A stretch of 64,000 bases of DNA from Phycisphaerales bacterium (GCA_028289195.1 JANQQR010000002.1:186001-250000); one strand, 5' to 3'; shown: positions 1 through 9,698, counted from the first letter of the stretch. Numbers and translations are program-made. Notes: a model not told the origin generated them from the letters alone.

Positions 1-1100
1 TCGCCGTGCACGTAGTCGTAGAACTCCGAGCCGTCGGGGAAGGTCTTCTCGTCCCAGTGGGCCTCGAGGTCTTCCATGTCGAGGCCCTTGCCCCAGGGGA
101 ACTCGAGGGTGTCCATCGTCGCGCAGTAGTACTCGACGTGGCACTGGCCGCAGACGAACGAGCGCATCTCCTGGCGGGTGGCTTCCTTGTTCGGGTCGTA
201 GGGCTCCGAGCGGTCACCCCGCCTCCACCGCTCGATGCTGGGAAGGAACGGGAGGGGGTCGTCGCTCTCTGCGAGCGCAGCGACTCCGAGCATGAATCCG
301 GGGCGTGTCACCCGGATCTCCATCGTCGACGGGTCGTGGCAATCGACACAACTGACCGGGTGCGCCTCGCCGCCGGCGAACGCCGGGTGATCGTCGGGCA
401 CCGGCTGGCCATTGAACTCGCCGGTAAAGCCGCCGATCGGCGGTTGCGGCACGACCGGATCGCCTTCATCGGGCGTGCCGTCGGGCGCCGCGAGCAGGAG
501 GGCCAGCACATCACCGTAGGGAAGGGTGCTAGTCTCCTCGAAGCCGCGGATGACCGCCTCCATGTTGAACTCGGCGGCCAGAGCCTCGTCGTCCGCCGGC
601 AGGCCCATCGCCTCCAGGCCGGCCTTGCGGTACATCACGTTGGTCGACGCGTGGCAGTGCAGGCACGCGCCCGCCTGCGCACGCTGCGTGATGCGTTCTG
701 TCACGCCTTGGTCGTAGAGCATGTACGCGTGCCCGCGCGCCTCGCGGTAGTCGATGCTGAATGCGTAGCCCGCGTAGAGGCGCCTCAGCCAGGGGTACTG
801 GTCGAGCTTGCTTTCGGGCATCGCGTTGGCGCCGCCGTAGAACTTGTCGCCCGCCGTCGCCTTCCATCCGTCGAACTGATGCGGCCAGTTGGTGCCCCAG
901 GGAGCGGCGTCGGTGTGGATCTCGCTCACGTTGGTGAGACGCACGAACTGCTGGCGCGCGGCCTGCTTGTGGCCGAAGATCGTCACGAGCACCCAGGTCA
1001 CGAGCAGCGTGGCGATCACGGCGGCAAGGAACACCAGCAGGTGCAGCGAAGCGCCGCCGGTTGCGGAGGAACGAACGGTCTCGGTTCGGGGTGTGGTCAT
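1..1100 (-). CDS. nrfA: Cytochrome c nitrite reductase NrfA (C-terminus cut by window edge)
   Basis: Periplasmic pentahaem enzyme that reduces nitrite to ammonium with six electrons. About 366 residues are visible from ATG at 1100; the C-terminus with haems 4 and 5 lies beyond position 1. Residues 19-42 form an N-terminal membrane anchor or signal. Haem motifs seen are CLHCH (146-150), CVDCH (251-255) and CGQCHVEYY (from 317); the last is the classical NrfA haem-3/active-site-Tyr segment. The active-site haem motif is CxxCH, where the usual enzyme has CxxCK. It is the last gene of a minus-strand run with ccsBA and nrfH, 21 bp after nrfH. Identity rests on motif order and on NrfH next door. 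Confidence 0.95.
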   Translation of the reverse strand, partial: MTTPRTETVRSSATGGASLHLLVFLAAVIATLLVTWVLVTIFGHKQAARQQFVRLTNVSEIHTDAAPWGTNWPHQFDGWKATAGDKFYGGANAMPESKLDQYPWLRRLYAGYAFSIDYREARGHAYMLYDQGVTERITQRAQAGACLHCHASTNVMYRKAGLEAMGLPADDEALAAEFNMEAVIRGFEETSTLPYGDVLALLLAAPDGTPDEGDPVVPQPPIGGFTGEFNGQPVPDDHPAFAGGEAHPVSCVDCHDPSTMEIRVTRPGFMLGVAALAESDDPLPFLPSIERWRRGDRSEPYDPNKEATRQEMRSFVCGQCHVEYYCATMDTLEFPWGKGLDMEDLEAHWDEKTFPDGSEFYDYVHG

Positions 1101-1121
1101 GGCTTCATCTCTCGACGCGCG

Positions 1122-1643
1122 TCATTCCCGCGGTCCGTATCCCTTGGGTCGCCCCGCGTGCCCGACATCCGAGTGGCAGTGCACGCACAGCTGCATCTCG
1201 CCGCCTTCGCGTGTGGGCAGCAGGTTGTTCACATAGTCCTGGTGACAGTGCAGACACGCCGCCTGGGTGACCCGGCGGTTCCGCTCCTTGATCCGGATCG
1301 GTTCATGGAAGTCGTTCGTGGTGAACGCGAGCGAGTGGAAAAACCCGTTGTCGCTCTTGGTGATCCACTTGCCGAGGAAGTCGTGAGGAAGGTGGCAGTC
1401 GTTGCAGGTTGCCACGCCGTGATGGCTGGACTTCGCCCACGCGTCGAAGTGCTCCTGCATCACATGGCAGTTGGTGCAGGAGACCGGGTCGTTCGACAGG
1501 TAGGACAACCCGTCGCCGTAGTGCAGGGTGAATCCCCCGAGCCCCGCGAGCACGCCGACCGCCGCGAAGCTGAGCAACGACAGCCTCGAAACCATGCGAA
1601 CCCGCGGCGTGCCGGGTTCACTGCGTGCGTCGGTCTGCCCCAT
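1122..1643 (-). CDS. nrfH: NrfH tetrahaem quinol dehydrogenase
   Basis: Membrane-anchored NapC/NirT-family cytochrome that takes electrons from menaquinol and passes them to NrfA. The 173-aa product has one N-terminal membrane helix (about residues 20-42) and four haem motifs: CTNCHVM (haem 1 with the typical distal Met), CNDCH, CLHCH and CVHCH. I chose ATG 1643 because a GGAGG lies 8 bp upstream; a TTG at 1658 would add five residues but consumes that Shine-Dalgarno. The length matches the family. It sits directly before nrfA and after ccsBA, the standard order for an Nrf complex with its own haem lyase. Confidence 0.95.
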   Translation of the reverse strand: MGQTDARSEPGTPRVRMVSRLSLLSFAAVGVLAGLGGFTLHYGDGLSYLSNDPVSCTNCHVMQEHFDAWAKSSHHGVATCNDCHLPHDFLGKWITKSDNGFFHSLAFTTNDFHEPIRIKERNRRVTQAACLHCHQDYVNNLLPTREGGEMQLCVHCHSDVGHAGRPKGYGPRE

Positions 1644-1703
1644 CCCAACAACCTCCAAGACCCTTGCAGCGTATCAGGGTCTGCCGGGCGACACAACGGA
1701 AAT

Positions 1704-4583
1704 CTAGCCGGGTGCATGAGCGGAAACCCGATCGGGCACGGCCGCGAGCGTGATGATCACAAGTTGCACACCGACGAATACCGCCAGCCAGAAGGACGCC
1801 GAATCCATGAACCCGTATGCGTGGAGCCCGACGCCGAGCATGTTGGTTCCGAACCAGCTCCACGCGGTCACGATGTTCCCGGCGACGACCAGCGCCGCGA
1901 CACCCCGCGCGCGGACCAGGCCTCCCCACCGGGCATGCAGGACGATCGCGTTCATCAGGACGACGAGCGCGGCGCCGTTTTCCTTGGGGTCCCACCCCCA
2001 GAACCGTCCCCAGGACTGGTCGGCCCAGATCCCGCCGAGCACCGTCCCGACGAAGCTCAGCAGCATCGCGAAGCAGACCACCCCGTAGACCATCCGCAGC
2101 ATCGCACGCTCGCGTTCGGGCGTCACCGCGTGGGTCAGCGCCCGGGCGAGCAGGTAGAGGGCCGCGATGGCGCCCGCGAGGAATGTCGCCGAGTACCCCA
2201 GGGTGATCGTGATGACGTGGGTAGCCAGCCAGAAGTTGCTGTCGAGGACGGCCTGCATCATCTGGAGCGTGTCGCCGTCGTTCCCGAGGTTGTGGGCGAC
2301 GATGAGCGTGCCGGCCCCGATCGTCGCCGAGCCCAGAATCGCGACGCCCAGGGGGTACAGACGCTCGAGGAAGGCGCCAGCCAGTGCGGCCGCCCATCCC
2401 ACGAAAATCGCCGACGAATAGAGGTTCGTGACCGGCGGTCGCTCCTGAATGTGCACGCGGAGGGCGATCGCAAGCGTGTGCACGATCACCGCGCCAGCGA
2501 GCAGGGCGAGTGAACCGACCCGCAGACGCTCGGCCCAGGAGCCCGCCCCTTCTCGGGCTCTGACCATGAACGACACGCACACGCACACGAACGCCAGCAC
2601 ATAGACCGCCAGCGCCCCGCTGCAGAGCGAAGCCCGATTGAACAGCACCTCCAGGCGCATGCGCGCCATCACGCCCGGCATCGACTCATCGAGCAGGTCT
2701 GTGTATCCGGTCACCGCCGCGTTGAAGCCGGCGGCGTCGCCCTCGCTGGCGGCGGTCATCATCGATGTGAAGAACACCACGCTCGGATGCGGCGTCTCTG
2801 CGTCCTGCTCATCCAGAAACACCTCGTGGAACGGCCGCCAGTCGCCCTCCGGCGAAACCGGGGGGATGGTGTAGGGCGCGCGCATCTGGGCGTGGGCGAG
2901 CATGGTGTTCACCCGATCGTGGAGTTGCAGCACGGCACGCTGGAATCCGTCACGCGCACGCGGCTCGACTTCCATGGCGCGCCTGGCCTGTTCCACAACG
3001 GCGGCCCAATCAGTTTCGACCTCTGCCAGAGAGACCCGGCCGCTTCGCTCCGGGCCCAGCCCGAGGAGCGCCAGCGCACCGGGGTGGTCGACCCGGACGA
3101 CCGGAAGATCCGCGACGCGTTCGGGATCGGCGATGAGATCGAGCAGGAAGCGCGACGCGGGCACGAGTCTCTCGTCCGTGCGCGCCGCCTGACGCCCTCC
3201 CGCGATCAGGAGCATGGACCGGGCCGCGGTGTCCATCGGCTTGATGCGCCCGCCGGCCGAGACCGGGAGCGTCCCGAACGCATTCGTATCGAAGTCGCTC
3301 GCCGGTTGGGGCCGCAGCAGACCGTTGCACGCCAGGAGGATCCCACCCGCCCCGATCACGACCGGCCAGAAGGCGCGTCGGCCCGGAGCACGCGCGCCTT
3401 CGCTCGCGCCGGGGCGGTGGTCCTGGACGCGCCGGCGGGCAAATCCGAGCAGGCCGCGCAGAAAGTGGATCGACATCCCCAGCGCCACCAGCACACACGC
3501 GACGTAGGGCATCAGCCACCCGGGGTTGCGAACGACCTGGAGCACCGTGCCGCTGCCGTCCGGCTTGTAGGACGCCTGGTAGAACGTGAGGCCCCGGTAC
3601 CGCAACGGATTGTTCATCCAGATCCGGAGTTCGCGATCGGTCTGCCGGTCGGGGTCGATCAGTCGGACGTCGCTCGAGAAGTTCCTGGCGATCGTGGTGC
3701 CGGTGAATGTGTCGTGGCGGAAGTCGACGAGATGGAGCGAGAACGGCAGATACGTCCTGCGGAATCGCAGCGCCAGCCCGTACGACTCGTCGTCGACATC
3801 GATGCGCTGCGCGACGGTGAGAGCCGCGGAGACCATCCAGGTCCCGATGTCGCTTCCGTCGCGTACGAGCGTGACGTACGCGCCCGGTGTATCGGTCGCG
3901 GCGCCCTCCACACCGGTCACCCGGGGTTGCGGCATGGCGAGGGCGCGGAGCCCAATGCCGTCGGTGGCCAGGTTCTCGCCTTCGGCGACGACGAGGGACG
4001 CGTTGGGGTGCCAGGACTCCACCCGAACCTCGAACGGCAGGCGGCTATCCGTGATCGGATTCCCCGAGGACGCGGCCTGGGCCAGCATCCGCTGCGGGAT
4101 CGTGATGATCCGATCGGAATCAGGATCGCTCGGGTCGATGACTGCGAGTTCTGCCGCTCGCAAATCCTCGATGAACGAGGAACTCGCGCCCTCGTCGATC
4201 GACATGAGCCCCTCGTCGGCCCAGAATCCCGTCACGAATTCCCCAGCGAGGAGAACGATCAGCCCCGCGTGGAGCATCATGATGCCCGCGCGCTTGCGGG
4301 TCGCCTTGAACCGGACAATGTGCGCCGAGATCAGGTTGACGATCAGAGCGGCGCCGATCGCCAGTCCTCCCGGGAAGGGCACGCGGGGCCCGTCTCCGTC
4401 CATGGGCACGAAGAGCCCGGGATCGATCATCGCGATCCACGAACGGAAGTAGCCGTCGACAGCCTGCCACACACCGAGTTGAGTCTGGGCGATGGTGCCG
4501 ACGAAGATGAGAACCATCGCCGACGCGAGCAGCGCCACTGTCAGCTTGAGCGACGCCAGCAGTTCGAACAGACGCCGGATCAT
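1704..4583 (-). CDS. ccsBA: Fused cytochrome c synthase CcsBA (ResB-ResC fusion)
   Basis: System II haem export and attachment protein that ligates haem to apocytochromes c outside the inner membrane. The 959-aa product has a ResB/Ccs1 half (membrane helices near residues 15-35, 60-80 and 95-120, then a periplasmic ResB domain) and a CcsA/ResC half of about eight helices after residue 650. The CcsA half carries the Trp-rich haem-handling segment WADQSWGRFWGWDPKE. The central PVSAGGRIKPMDT stretch is typical of the fused form. Start ATG 4583 overlaps the stop of the upstream lipoprotein gene (TAATG), implying coupling; a longer frame to 4985 only shadows that gene. Its place ahead of nrfHA suggests dedicated maturation of Nrf and other multihaem cytochromes. 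Confidence 0.93.
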   Translation of the reverse strand: MIRRLFELLASLKLTVALLASAMVLIFVGTIAQTQLGVWQAVDGYFRSWIAMIDPGLFVPMDGDGPRVPFPGGLAIGAALIVNLISAHIVRFKATRKRAGIMMLHAGLIVLLAGEFVTGFWADEGLMSIDEGASSSFIEDLRAAELAVIDPSDPDSDRIITIPQRMLAQAASSGNPITDSRLPFEVRVESWHPNASLVVAEGENLATDGIGLRALAMPQPRVTGVEGAATDTPGAYVTLVRDGSDIGTWMVSAALTVAQRIDVDDESYGLALRFRRTYLPFSLHLVDFRHDTFTGTTIARNFSSDVRLIDPDRQTDRELRIWMNNPLRYRGLTFYQASYKPDGSGTVLQVVRNPGWLMPYVACVLVALGMSIHFLRGLLGFARRRVQDHRPGASEGARAPGRRAFWPVVIGAGGILLACNGLLRPQPASDFDTNAFGTLPVSAGGRIKPMDTAARSMLLIAGGRQAARTDERLVPASRFLLDLIADPERVADLPVVRVDHPGALALLGLGPERSGRVSLAEVETDWAAVVEQARRAMEVEPRARDGFQRAVLQLHDRVNTMLAHAQMRAPYTIPPVSPEGDWRPFHEVFLDEQDAETPHPSVVFFTSMMTAASEGDAAGFNAAVTGYTDLLDESMPGVMARMRLEVLFNRASLCSGALAVYVLAFVCVCVSFMVRAREGAGSWAERLRVGSLALLAGAVIVHTLAIALRVHIQERPPVTNLYSSAIFVGWAAALAGAFLERLYPLGVAILGSATIGAGTLIVAHNLGNDGDTLQMMQAVLDSNFWLATHVITITLGYSATFLAGAIAALYLLARALTHAVTPERERAMLRMVYGVVCFAMLLSFVGTVLGGIWADQSWGRFWGWDPKENGAALVVLMNAIVLHARWGGLVRARGVAALVVAGNIVTAWSWFGTNMLGVGLHAYGFMDSASFWLAVFVGVQLVIITLAAVPDRVSAHAPG

Positions 4584-5227
4584 TACCCGGCCCCGTCTCC
4601 GGCGGTCATGATCGATCGGGCCATGCCGAAGAGATCGGATTCGATGCGATCCGCCGCGTCGCTGTCGGGAGCGGTCGCTCGGACGAACCACGTCTGGTCG
4701 ATCGATTCGTCGTACACGCCGGCGGCGAGCATCACGCCGTTGTCCCCGTCGATCCGCGACTCGTAGCCCTCGAACCCCGGCGCCGAGAATCGGGTAATGA
4801 CCGACTCCAACCCCGCCTCGTCGACCTGGGGCAGTCCCATCTGCCCCCTCCACCGATTGATGTTCGCGAGCGTCCCGCCGACAGTCCCGCCGAAGCGGGT
4901 GATCGCGACTTCGATCGGGCCCGACTCGTCCGTCGCGATGAACGTCGCCAGGCGCATCCGGCGGGGCTCGGGGTCGAACGTCCACGAATCCGGGATGGTG
5001 AACGGCAACTCAGGAGCCTGTACATCCGGAGCAGCGCCGCCCGGCACAGTCGCATCCGGCTGTGCGCCTGCGGGCATTTGGTCTTCGATGCCCTTCGGCA
5101 CCTGGGTTTCTTCGATCTCCGACTTCTCGCAGCCGGTGATCGAGAACCCGATCACGGCGATACCGAGCGAGAGCGCCGCGAATGTTCGAACATGGGACGA
5201 CGAGCGTGTCAGGGGGGGTCGGTTCAT
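4583..5227 (-). CDS. Lipoprotein of the nrf operon, function unknown
   Basis: A 214-aa predicted lipoprotein with signal peptide and lipobox ITGC (Cys33). It is followed by a Pro/Ala-rich linker and a compact domain of about 150 residues containing PDSWTFDPEP and a TRFGGTVGGTLANINRWRGQ-like segment. I do not recognise a named family with certainty. It resembles small envelope proteins found with ccsBA in planctomycetes. It is the first gene of the nrf operon, and its stop codon overlaps the ccsBA start, so it is probably co-translated with it. An accessory role in cytochrome maturation is inferred from position only. Confidence 0.85.
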   Translation of the reverse strand: MNRPPLTRSSSHVRTFAALSLGIAVIGFSITGCEKSEIEETQVPKGIEDQMPAGAQPDATVPGGAAPDVQAPELPFTIPDSWTFDPEPRRMRLATFIATDESGPIEVAITRFGGTVGGTLANINRWRGQMGLPQVDEAGLESVITRFSAPGFEGYESRIDGDNGVMLAAGVYDESIDQTWFVRATAPDSDAADRIESDLFGMARSIMTAGDGAG

Positions 5228-5420
5228 GGTGAGTCATTCTAATCGATGCAGCGGGCGCGGCCGCCTCGCCCTGATCGGGGTGCACCGGGGATCCACCGGG
5301 CTGGCGGCACTTGACATCCGCCCGGTTCGCGGGTGTCCTACGTGCACCAGCTGCGGCACTCTTGTCGCGCTGCAAGTCGATCTCGCCTGTTGACCCGTCG
5401 GGGGAAAAAGGGGTGGGTAG

Positions 5421-6701
5421 ATGAAGCTTTGGACTTCGGGTAGCTGGACTGCGGGCCTCTGCGTGCTCGCGTTGCCAGTGGCTGTCGTTGCGAAAGACGA
5501 GCCACCAGCAATGTCCGACGATCGTGTGCGAGCGGTCGTTGCCGAGATGCTCGCCGATGCCGAGTCTCGGTCGAGCCTGCTGCAGTCTGGCCAGGCCGGC
5601 CACGAGGGCGGGTTCTTTCTCGCCTCCGCGGACGGCAATTTCAGGCTCGGTGTCTCTGGCTTCCTCCAGTACCGCTACCACCTGAACTTCCGTGGCAGCA
5701 ATTCCATCGGCGACGACTTCGAATCCGGGTTCACAAACGCCCGAACGCTGCTGATGTTCAAAGGGCACGTGTACGATCCGAGGCTCACGTACCAGATCCG
5801 AATGAACTTCCAGTCCGATGGCGGATCCAGCGTTCTCGACGACGCGTTCGTCGATTACAAATTCAACGAGAACTGGTCGGTCCGTGCAGGCCAGGCCCTG
5901 CATCCCTTCAGCAGGGAGTGGTACCACGGCGACCTGAAGCTCCAGACCATCGAGCGTTCGCCGGTCGCTCTGGTCTTCGGCGAGCAACGGTCCCAGCAGC
6001 TGACCGGCCAGTACCGGAACGAATCGGTGCGGGTCATCGGCTCGTTCTCAGACGGGTTCCGCTCGCAGAACACGGATCTCGGGTCTGAGCCCGCCGAATG
6101 GGCTTTGACCGGCCGGACCGAGGTCAAGCTCGCGGGGGGCTGGGGCGATGTCATCGGCGCATACACCAGCCCGAGGGGCAGCGACTTCTCCGCCATGATC
6201 GGCGGTGCGGTGCACTTCGAGCAGGGCCCGCGCGATACGGGAGGGTCCCCCAAGCAGGAGCTCCTCGCCTGGACCGTCGACGCCACCATCAAGGGCGACG
6301 GCTGGAACGTATTCCTCAGCGGCACGGGCTACCACACCGAGGATGAGGCGGGCGTCTCGGGCGCCGACTTCGACGAGTACGGCCTCGTTGCGCAGGGGGG
6401 CGCCTATGTGGTCGACGACATTGAGCTCTACACCCGCTACTCGGCGCTCTTCCCGGACTCCGATCGCGACGCCGACGATGTGTTCAGCGCCATCGCGTTT
6501 GGGATGAACTACTACCTCCACGGCCACGCCGCACGCTTCACCGTTCAGGCCGAGTGGTTCCCGAGCGCAACCGAGGACACCGTGATCGGGAATTTCGGGA
6601 ACTCGGGAGGACGGAATCCGACAAGTAATCTCTTCGGGATCCTGCCCACCGACGACGACGATCAGGTCACCGTCTCGTTCCAATTCCAGTTGGCGTTCTG
6701 A
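5421..6701 (+). CDS. Outer-membrane porin, phosphate-selective porin (OprP/OprO) superfamily
   Basis: Predicted 426-aa beta-barrel with signal peptide (cleavage near residue 24, AVVA|KD), a short helical segment, then alternating strands from about residue 60 and a C-terminal Phe (...QFQLAF), the usual BAM signal. FLQYRYHLNF, FTNARTLLMFKGHVYDPRLTYQIRMNF and the FSREW.HGD segment are characteristic of the OprP/OprO-type family. It is transcribed divergently from the nrf operon across a 193-bp gap. Substrate cannot be told from sequence; many family members in nitrate/nitrite respirers carry anions. Confidence 0.88.
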   Translation: MKLWTSGSWTAGLCVLALPVAVVAKDEPPAMSDDRVRAVVAEMLADAESRSSLLQSGQAGHEGGFFLASADGNFRLGVSGFLQYRYHLNFRGSNSIGDDFESGFTNARTLLMFKGHVYDPRLTYQIRMNFQSDGGSSVLDDAFVDYKFNENWSVRAGQALHPFSREWYHGDLKLQTIERSPVALVFGEQRSQQLTGQYRNESVRVIGSFSDGFRSQNTDLGSEPAEWALTGRTEVKLAGGWGDVIGAYTSPRGSDFSAMIGGAVHFEQGPRDTGGSPKQELLAWTVDATIKGDGWNVFLSGTGYHTEDEAGVSGADFDEYGLVAQGGAYVVDDIELYTRYSALFPDSDRDADDVFSAIAFGMNYYLHGHAARFTVQAEWFPSATEDTVIGNFGNSGGRNPTSNLFGILPTDDDDQVTVSFQFQLAF

Positions 6702-6746
6702 ATATGTCTGACGGATGCACGCCGAGCCGGGGTGGATGCGGACGCA

Positions 6747-7790
6747 TCACTCCGCGGAATCGCGCAACAGAGACCCCACGATGAGCTTGGGCGTCCGGTC
6801 CTCGAAGAAGATTCCCCAGTGCTTCTCGGCGCCCGCGGGGTTGTTCGGATCGCCCTTCCAACTCTCGTCGAACGCGGCGAAGAAGAACGTGGTCATGTTC
6901 GCCTCGCGGGCCCACGCGTACAACTCGCGGTAGTACCGCAGCTGGTTCTCTTCCGACGCCCGCGCCCCGAATTCGTTGGCGGTCGTCGCCCAGCCGGCCT
7001 CGGTGATAACGAGGTCGGCGTCCGGGAGCGCGTCCCGGACACGCTGCACATTCTCGATGCTGTAGCTCAGGCCTTCTTCTATTCCTCGCTCCTCCCAAAC
7101 GGGATAGATGTGGATCGACACGTAGTCGAGTTCCGCTGCGAGTCGCGCACCGTGCTCCGCCCACCACTCATAGTTGTCGGCGACGGTCACCGGCTGTTCG
7201 ATCTGTTCCTTGACCGTGCGGACATAGCCGATCACCTCTTCGAGTGGCACGAGATGATCGGTCCAGCCGACGAGCGCCTCGTTGCCGACCGAGACGCTCG
7301 CGACGATGTCCGGGTAGGCGTTTGCCAGCGAGATCGCGCGCTCGACCTCGGCCGCGTTCTCGAGCGTGTTGCGGGCGAGTTTTTCGTCGGGGTACGGCTG
7401 CGGGTGCCACGGGCAGCCCGGGTTGCTCAATTCGGCGCTCAACCAGGCGCCGAGCAAGACCTTGATCGGCAGGTCGTGCTCATCGATCAGACGCAGCACA
7501 GCGGCCGTGTTGGCCTGGCTGTCGTACACGCGGATCAGCCGGAACGGTGTGTCGGAGACCAGCAGACGCAGGTCTTCGAGGATCTCTTCTTCGGACGGAT
7601 TCACGGCACCCTGCCCGCGGTCCGGGTGCTGCCCGGCGCGGAACCCGGAATAGCACACCGCTTCGACTTGCCCGTCCAGCAACGCTTCGGGCGACTGGCG
7701 GATTGGGGCGCTCTCGGCGAGTGTGACCGCCGGGGCGTGCAGCAGGATCAACATCAGCGCGTGCGAGACGACGCGCGGGGCGAGGTTCAT
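6747..7790 (-). CDS. Secreted GH17-type beta-1,3-glucanase
   Basis: Glycoside hydrolase clan-A (TIM barrel) protein most like family GH17 exo/endo-beta-1,3-glucanases, acting on laminarin-type glucans. The 347-aa product has a signal peptide (about residues 1-26), a start-of-barrel segment FRLIRVYDSQANTA, the acid/base Glu in SVGNEALVG and the nucleophile Glu in VITEAGWAT. ATG 7790 is used here. A TTG at 7802 in the same frame has a GAGGAGG placed 7 bp upstream and may be the true start, adding four residues. It faces away from the porin, with 45 bp between their stops. A role in algal polysaccharide use is inferred. Confidence 0.9.
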   Translation of the reverse strand: MNLAPRVVSHALMLILLHAPAVTLAESAPIRQSPEALLDGQVEAVCYSGFRAGQHPDRGQGAVNPSEEEILEDLRLLVSDTPFRLIRVYDSQANTAAVLRLIDEHDLPIKVLLGAWLSAELSNPGCPWHPQPYPDEKLARNTLENAAEVERAISLANAYPDIVASVSVGNEALVGWTDHLVPLEEVIGYVRTVKEQIEQPVTVADNYEWWAEHGARLAAELDYVSIHIYPVWEERGIEEGLSYSIENVQRVRDALPDADLVITEAGWATTANEFGARASEENQLRYYRELYAWAREANMTTFFFAAFDESWKGDPNNPAGAEKHWGIFFEDRTPKLIVGSLLRDSAE

Positions 7791-7997
7791 CGATCTAGTC
7801 AACGGGCTGCCTCCTCGAAAGTCAGATCGCGAGCCGCCGGCCCGCGGGGTCCGAATCGTAGGCAGGAGGAGCGAGCTGCTTGTCACCTCTGGGGAAGTTG
7901 CGTCTGCCAGTTGTCTACGAGCATGAGCGACGGCGATCGGCTTCCCACGTGCTCGAGGAGCAGGACGGCGGAGAGGATGCGCCCGAGAGCCACGCGC

Positions 7998-9698
7998 TCA
8001 CGCCGACACCTCGTGACTCTCACCGGCGCCCCGCGGAATCCTGATGTCTTCGACCAGCGCCTGGATCTTGTCCGGTGGCGGCGGGGTGACCATCGCGACG
8101 CCCCACGCGACTCCCATGTTCAGGACCATGCCGAGCGCGCCGATGCCCTCCGGAGAGATACCCCCGAGCCAGTGGTCGGCGTCATTGAGTTCAGGCCGGA
8201 TGAACTTGAAGAACGTGATGTAGCCGGCCGTGAACAGGAGGCCGGCGATCATCCCCGCGACGGCTCCCTCTTGGTTCATCCGGCGCGAGAAGATCCCCAT
8301 GAAGAGGGCCGGGAAGACCGTCGCCGCCGCGAGCCCGAACGCGAACGCCACCACCTCGGCCACGAACCCGGGGGGGTTGATCCCGAAGTAGCCGGCGATC
8401 ACGACCGCGACCGCCGCCGCGATGCGCGCGACCAGCAACTCCTGTCTCTCGGAGATGTCGGGCTTCAGGCCCTTCTTCAGCAGATCGTGGGCCACCGAGG
8501 TCGAGATGACGAGCAGGAGGCCGGCGGCTGTCGACAGCGCGGCGGCCAGGCCGCCCGCCGCCACGAGCCCGACTATCCAGTTCGGGAGGTCCGCGATCTC
8601 CGGGTTCGCGAGCACCATGATGTCGCGATCGATCGTGAGCTCGTTGACCAGCGGGTCGCCGCTGTACTGGATCAGGCCGTCGCCGTTGCGGTCCTCGAAT
8701 CTGATGAGATCCGTCGACTCCCAGTTCCGGAACCAGGCGGGGACCGAGTCGTACGGCTGGTCGGCGATCGTCGTGAGCAGGTTCGTCCGGGCGAATGCCG
8801 CCACCGACGGGGCGGTCGTGTACAGGATCGCGATGAACACCAACGCCCAGCCCGCGGAAATGCGCGCCGCCCGCACCTTGGGCACAGTGAAGAATCGCAC
8901 GATCACGTGGGGCAGGCCGGCCGTGCCGACCATCAGCGCTGCCGTGATGCAGAACACATCCCACCGGCTCTTGCTCCCGCTCGTGTACTCGCCAAAGCCG
9001 AGATCGCGGCTCAGTCCGTCCAGCCGATCAAGAAGGAACCCTCCGGCGCCATCGGTCATCGTGCTCCCGAAGCCGAGCTGCGGGATCGCGTATCCGGTCA
9101 TCATCAGCGAGATGAAGATCGCCGGCAGCAGGTACGCGAAGATGAGGACGCAGTACTGGGCGACCTGCGTGTACGTGATGCCGCGCATCCCGCCGAGCAC
9201 CGCGTAGAACAGGACGATGCCCATGCCGATCACGACGCCGATCTCGACCTCGACGTTGAGAAACCGGCTGAACACGATGCCGACGCCACGCATCTGGCCC
9301 GCGACGTAGGTGAACGAAACGAAGAGCGCGCAGATCACGGCGACGACGCGCGCGTACTGCGAGTAGTAGCGGTCGCCGACGAAATCGGGCACGGTGTACT
9401 TGCCAAACTTCCGGAGGTAGGGGGCCAGCAGCAACGCGAGCAGCACGTAGCCGCCCGTCCAGCCCATCAGGTAAACCGAGCCGTCGCGTCCCATGAACGA
9501 GATGAGACCGGCCATCGAGATGAACGAGGCGGCGCTCATCCAGTCCGCGGCGGTCGCCATGCCGTTCACGAGCGGCGGAACCTTCCCGCCCGCGATGTAG
9601 AACTCGCCCGTCGAGTGCGCCCGCGACCAGATGGCCACGCCGATGTACAGCGCGAACGAGAGGCCGACCATCACGAACGTCCAGGCCTCGACGCTCAT
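7998..9698 (-). CDS. Sodium:solute symporter, large subunit (VC_2705-type SSS family)
   Basis: A 566-aa inner-membrane transporter with about 13 helices. It has the SSS signature region (GGLAAALSTAAGLLLVISTSVAHD) and an N-terminal YIAGGKVPPLVNGMATAADWMSAASF stretch shared with ActP-like acetate symporters. A hydrophilic insertion of about 60 residues (around 325-385, including a D-N-D-G acidic loop) lies between helices, as in the larger VC_2705 group. The start overlaps the stop of the small subunit (ATGA), and pairing with a DUF4212 subunit is diagnostic of this group. The substrate is probably a short organic acid; this is not determinable here. Confidence 0.93.
   Translation of the reverse strand: MSVEAWTFVMVGLSFALYIGVAIWSRAHSTGEFYIAGGKVPPLVNGMATAADWMSAASFISMAGLISFMGRDGSVYLMGWTGGYVLLALLLAPYLRKFGKYTVPDFVGDRYYSQYARVVAVICALFVSFTYVAGQMRGVGIVFSRFLNVEVEIGVVIGMGIVLFYAVLGGMRGITYTQVAQYCVLIFAYLLPAIFISLMMTGYAIPQLGFGSTMTDGAGGFLLDRLDGLSRDLGFGEYTSGSKSRWDVFCITAALMVGTAGLPHVIVRFFTVPKVRAARISAGWALVFIAILYTTAPSVAAFARTNLLTTIADQPYDSVPAWFRNWESTDLIRFEDRNGDGLIQYSGDPLVNELTIDRDIMVLANPEIADLPNWIVGLVAAGGLAAALSTAAGLLLVISTSVAHDLLKKGLKPDISERQELLVARIAAAVAVVIAGYFGINPPGFVAEVVAFAFGLAAATVFPALFMGIFSRRMNQEGAVAGMIAGLLFTAGYITFFKFIRPELNDADHWLGGISPEGIGALGMVLNMGVAWGVAMVTPPPPDKIQALVEDIRIPRGAGESHEVSA

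Noticed and set aside
6..2513. Long plus-strand frame opposite nrfA, nrfH and ccsBA
   Set aside because: It is the antisense of clear cytochrome genes; composition (His/Arg/Asp-rich) is typical of a GC-rich shadow frame.
2787..4766. 659-codon plus-strand frame
   Set aside because: Antisense of ccsBA and the lipoprotein gene; no domain-like sequence.
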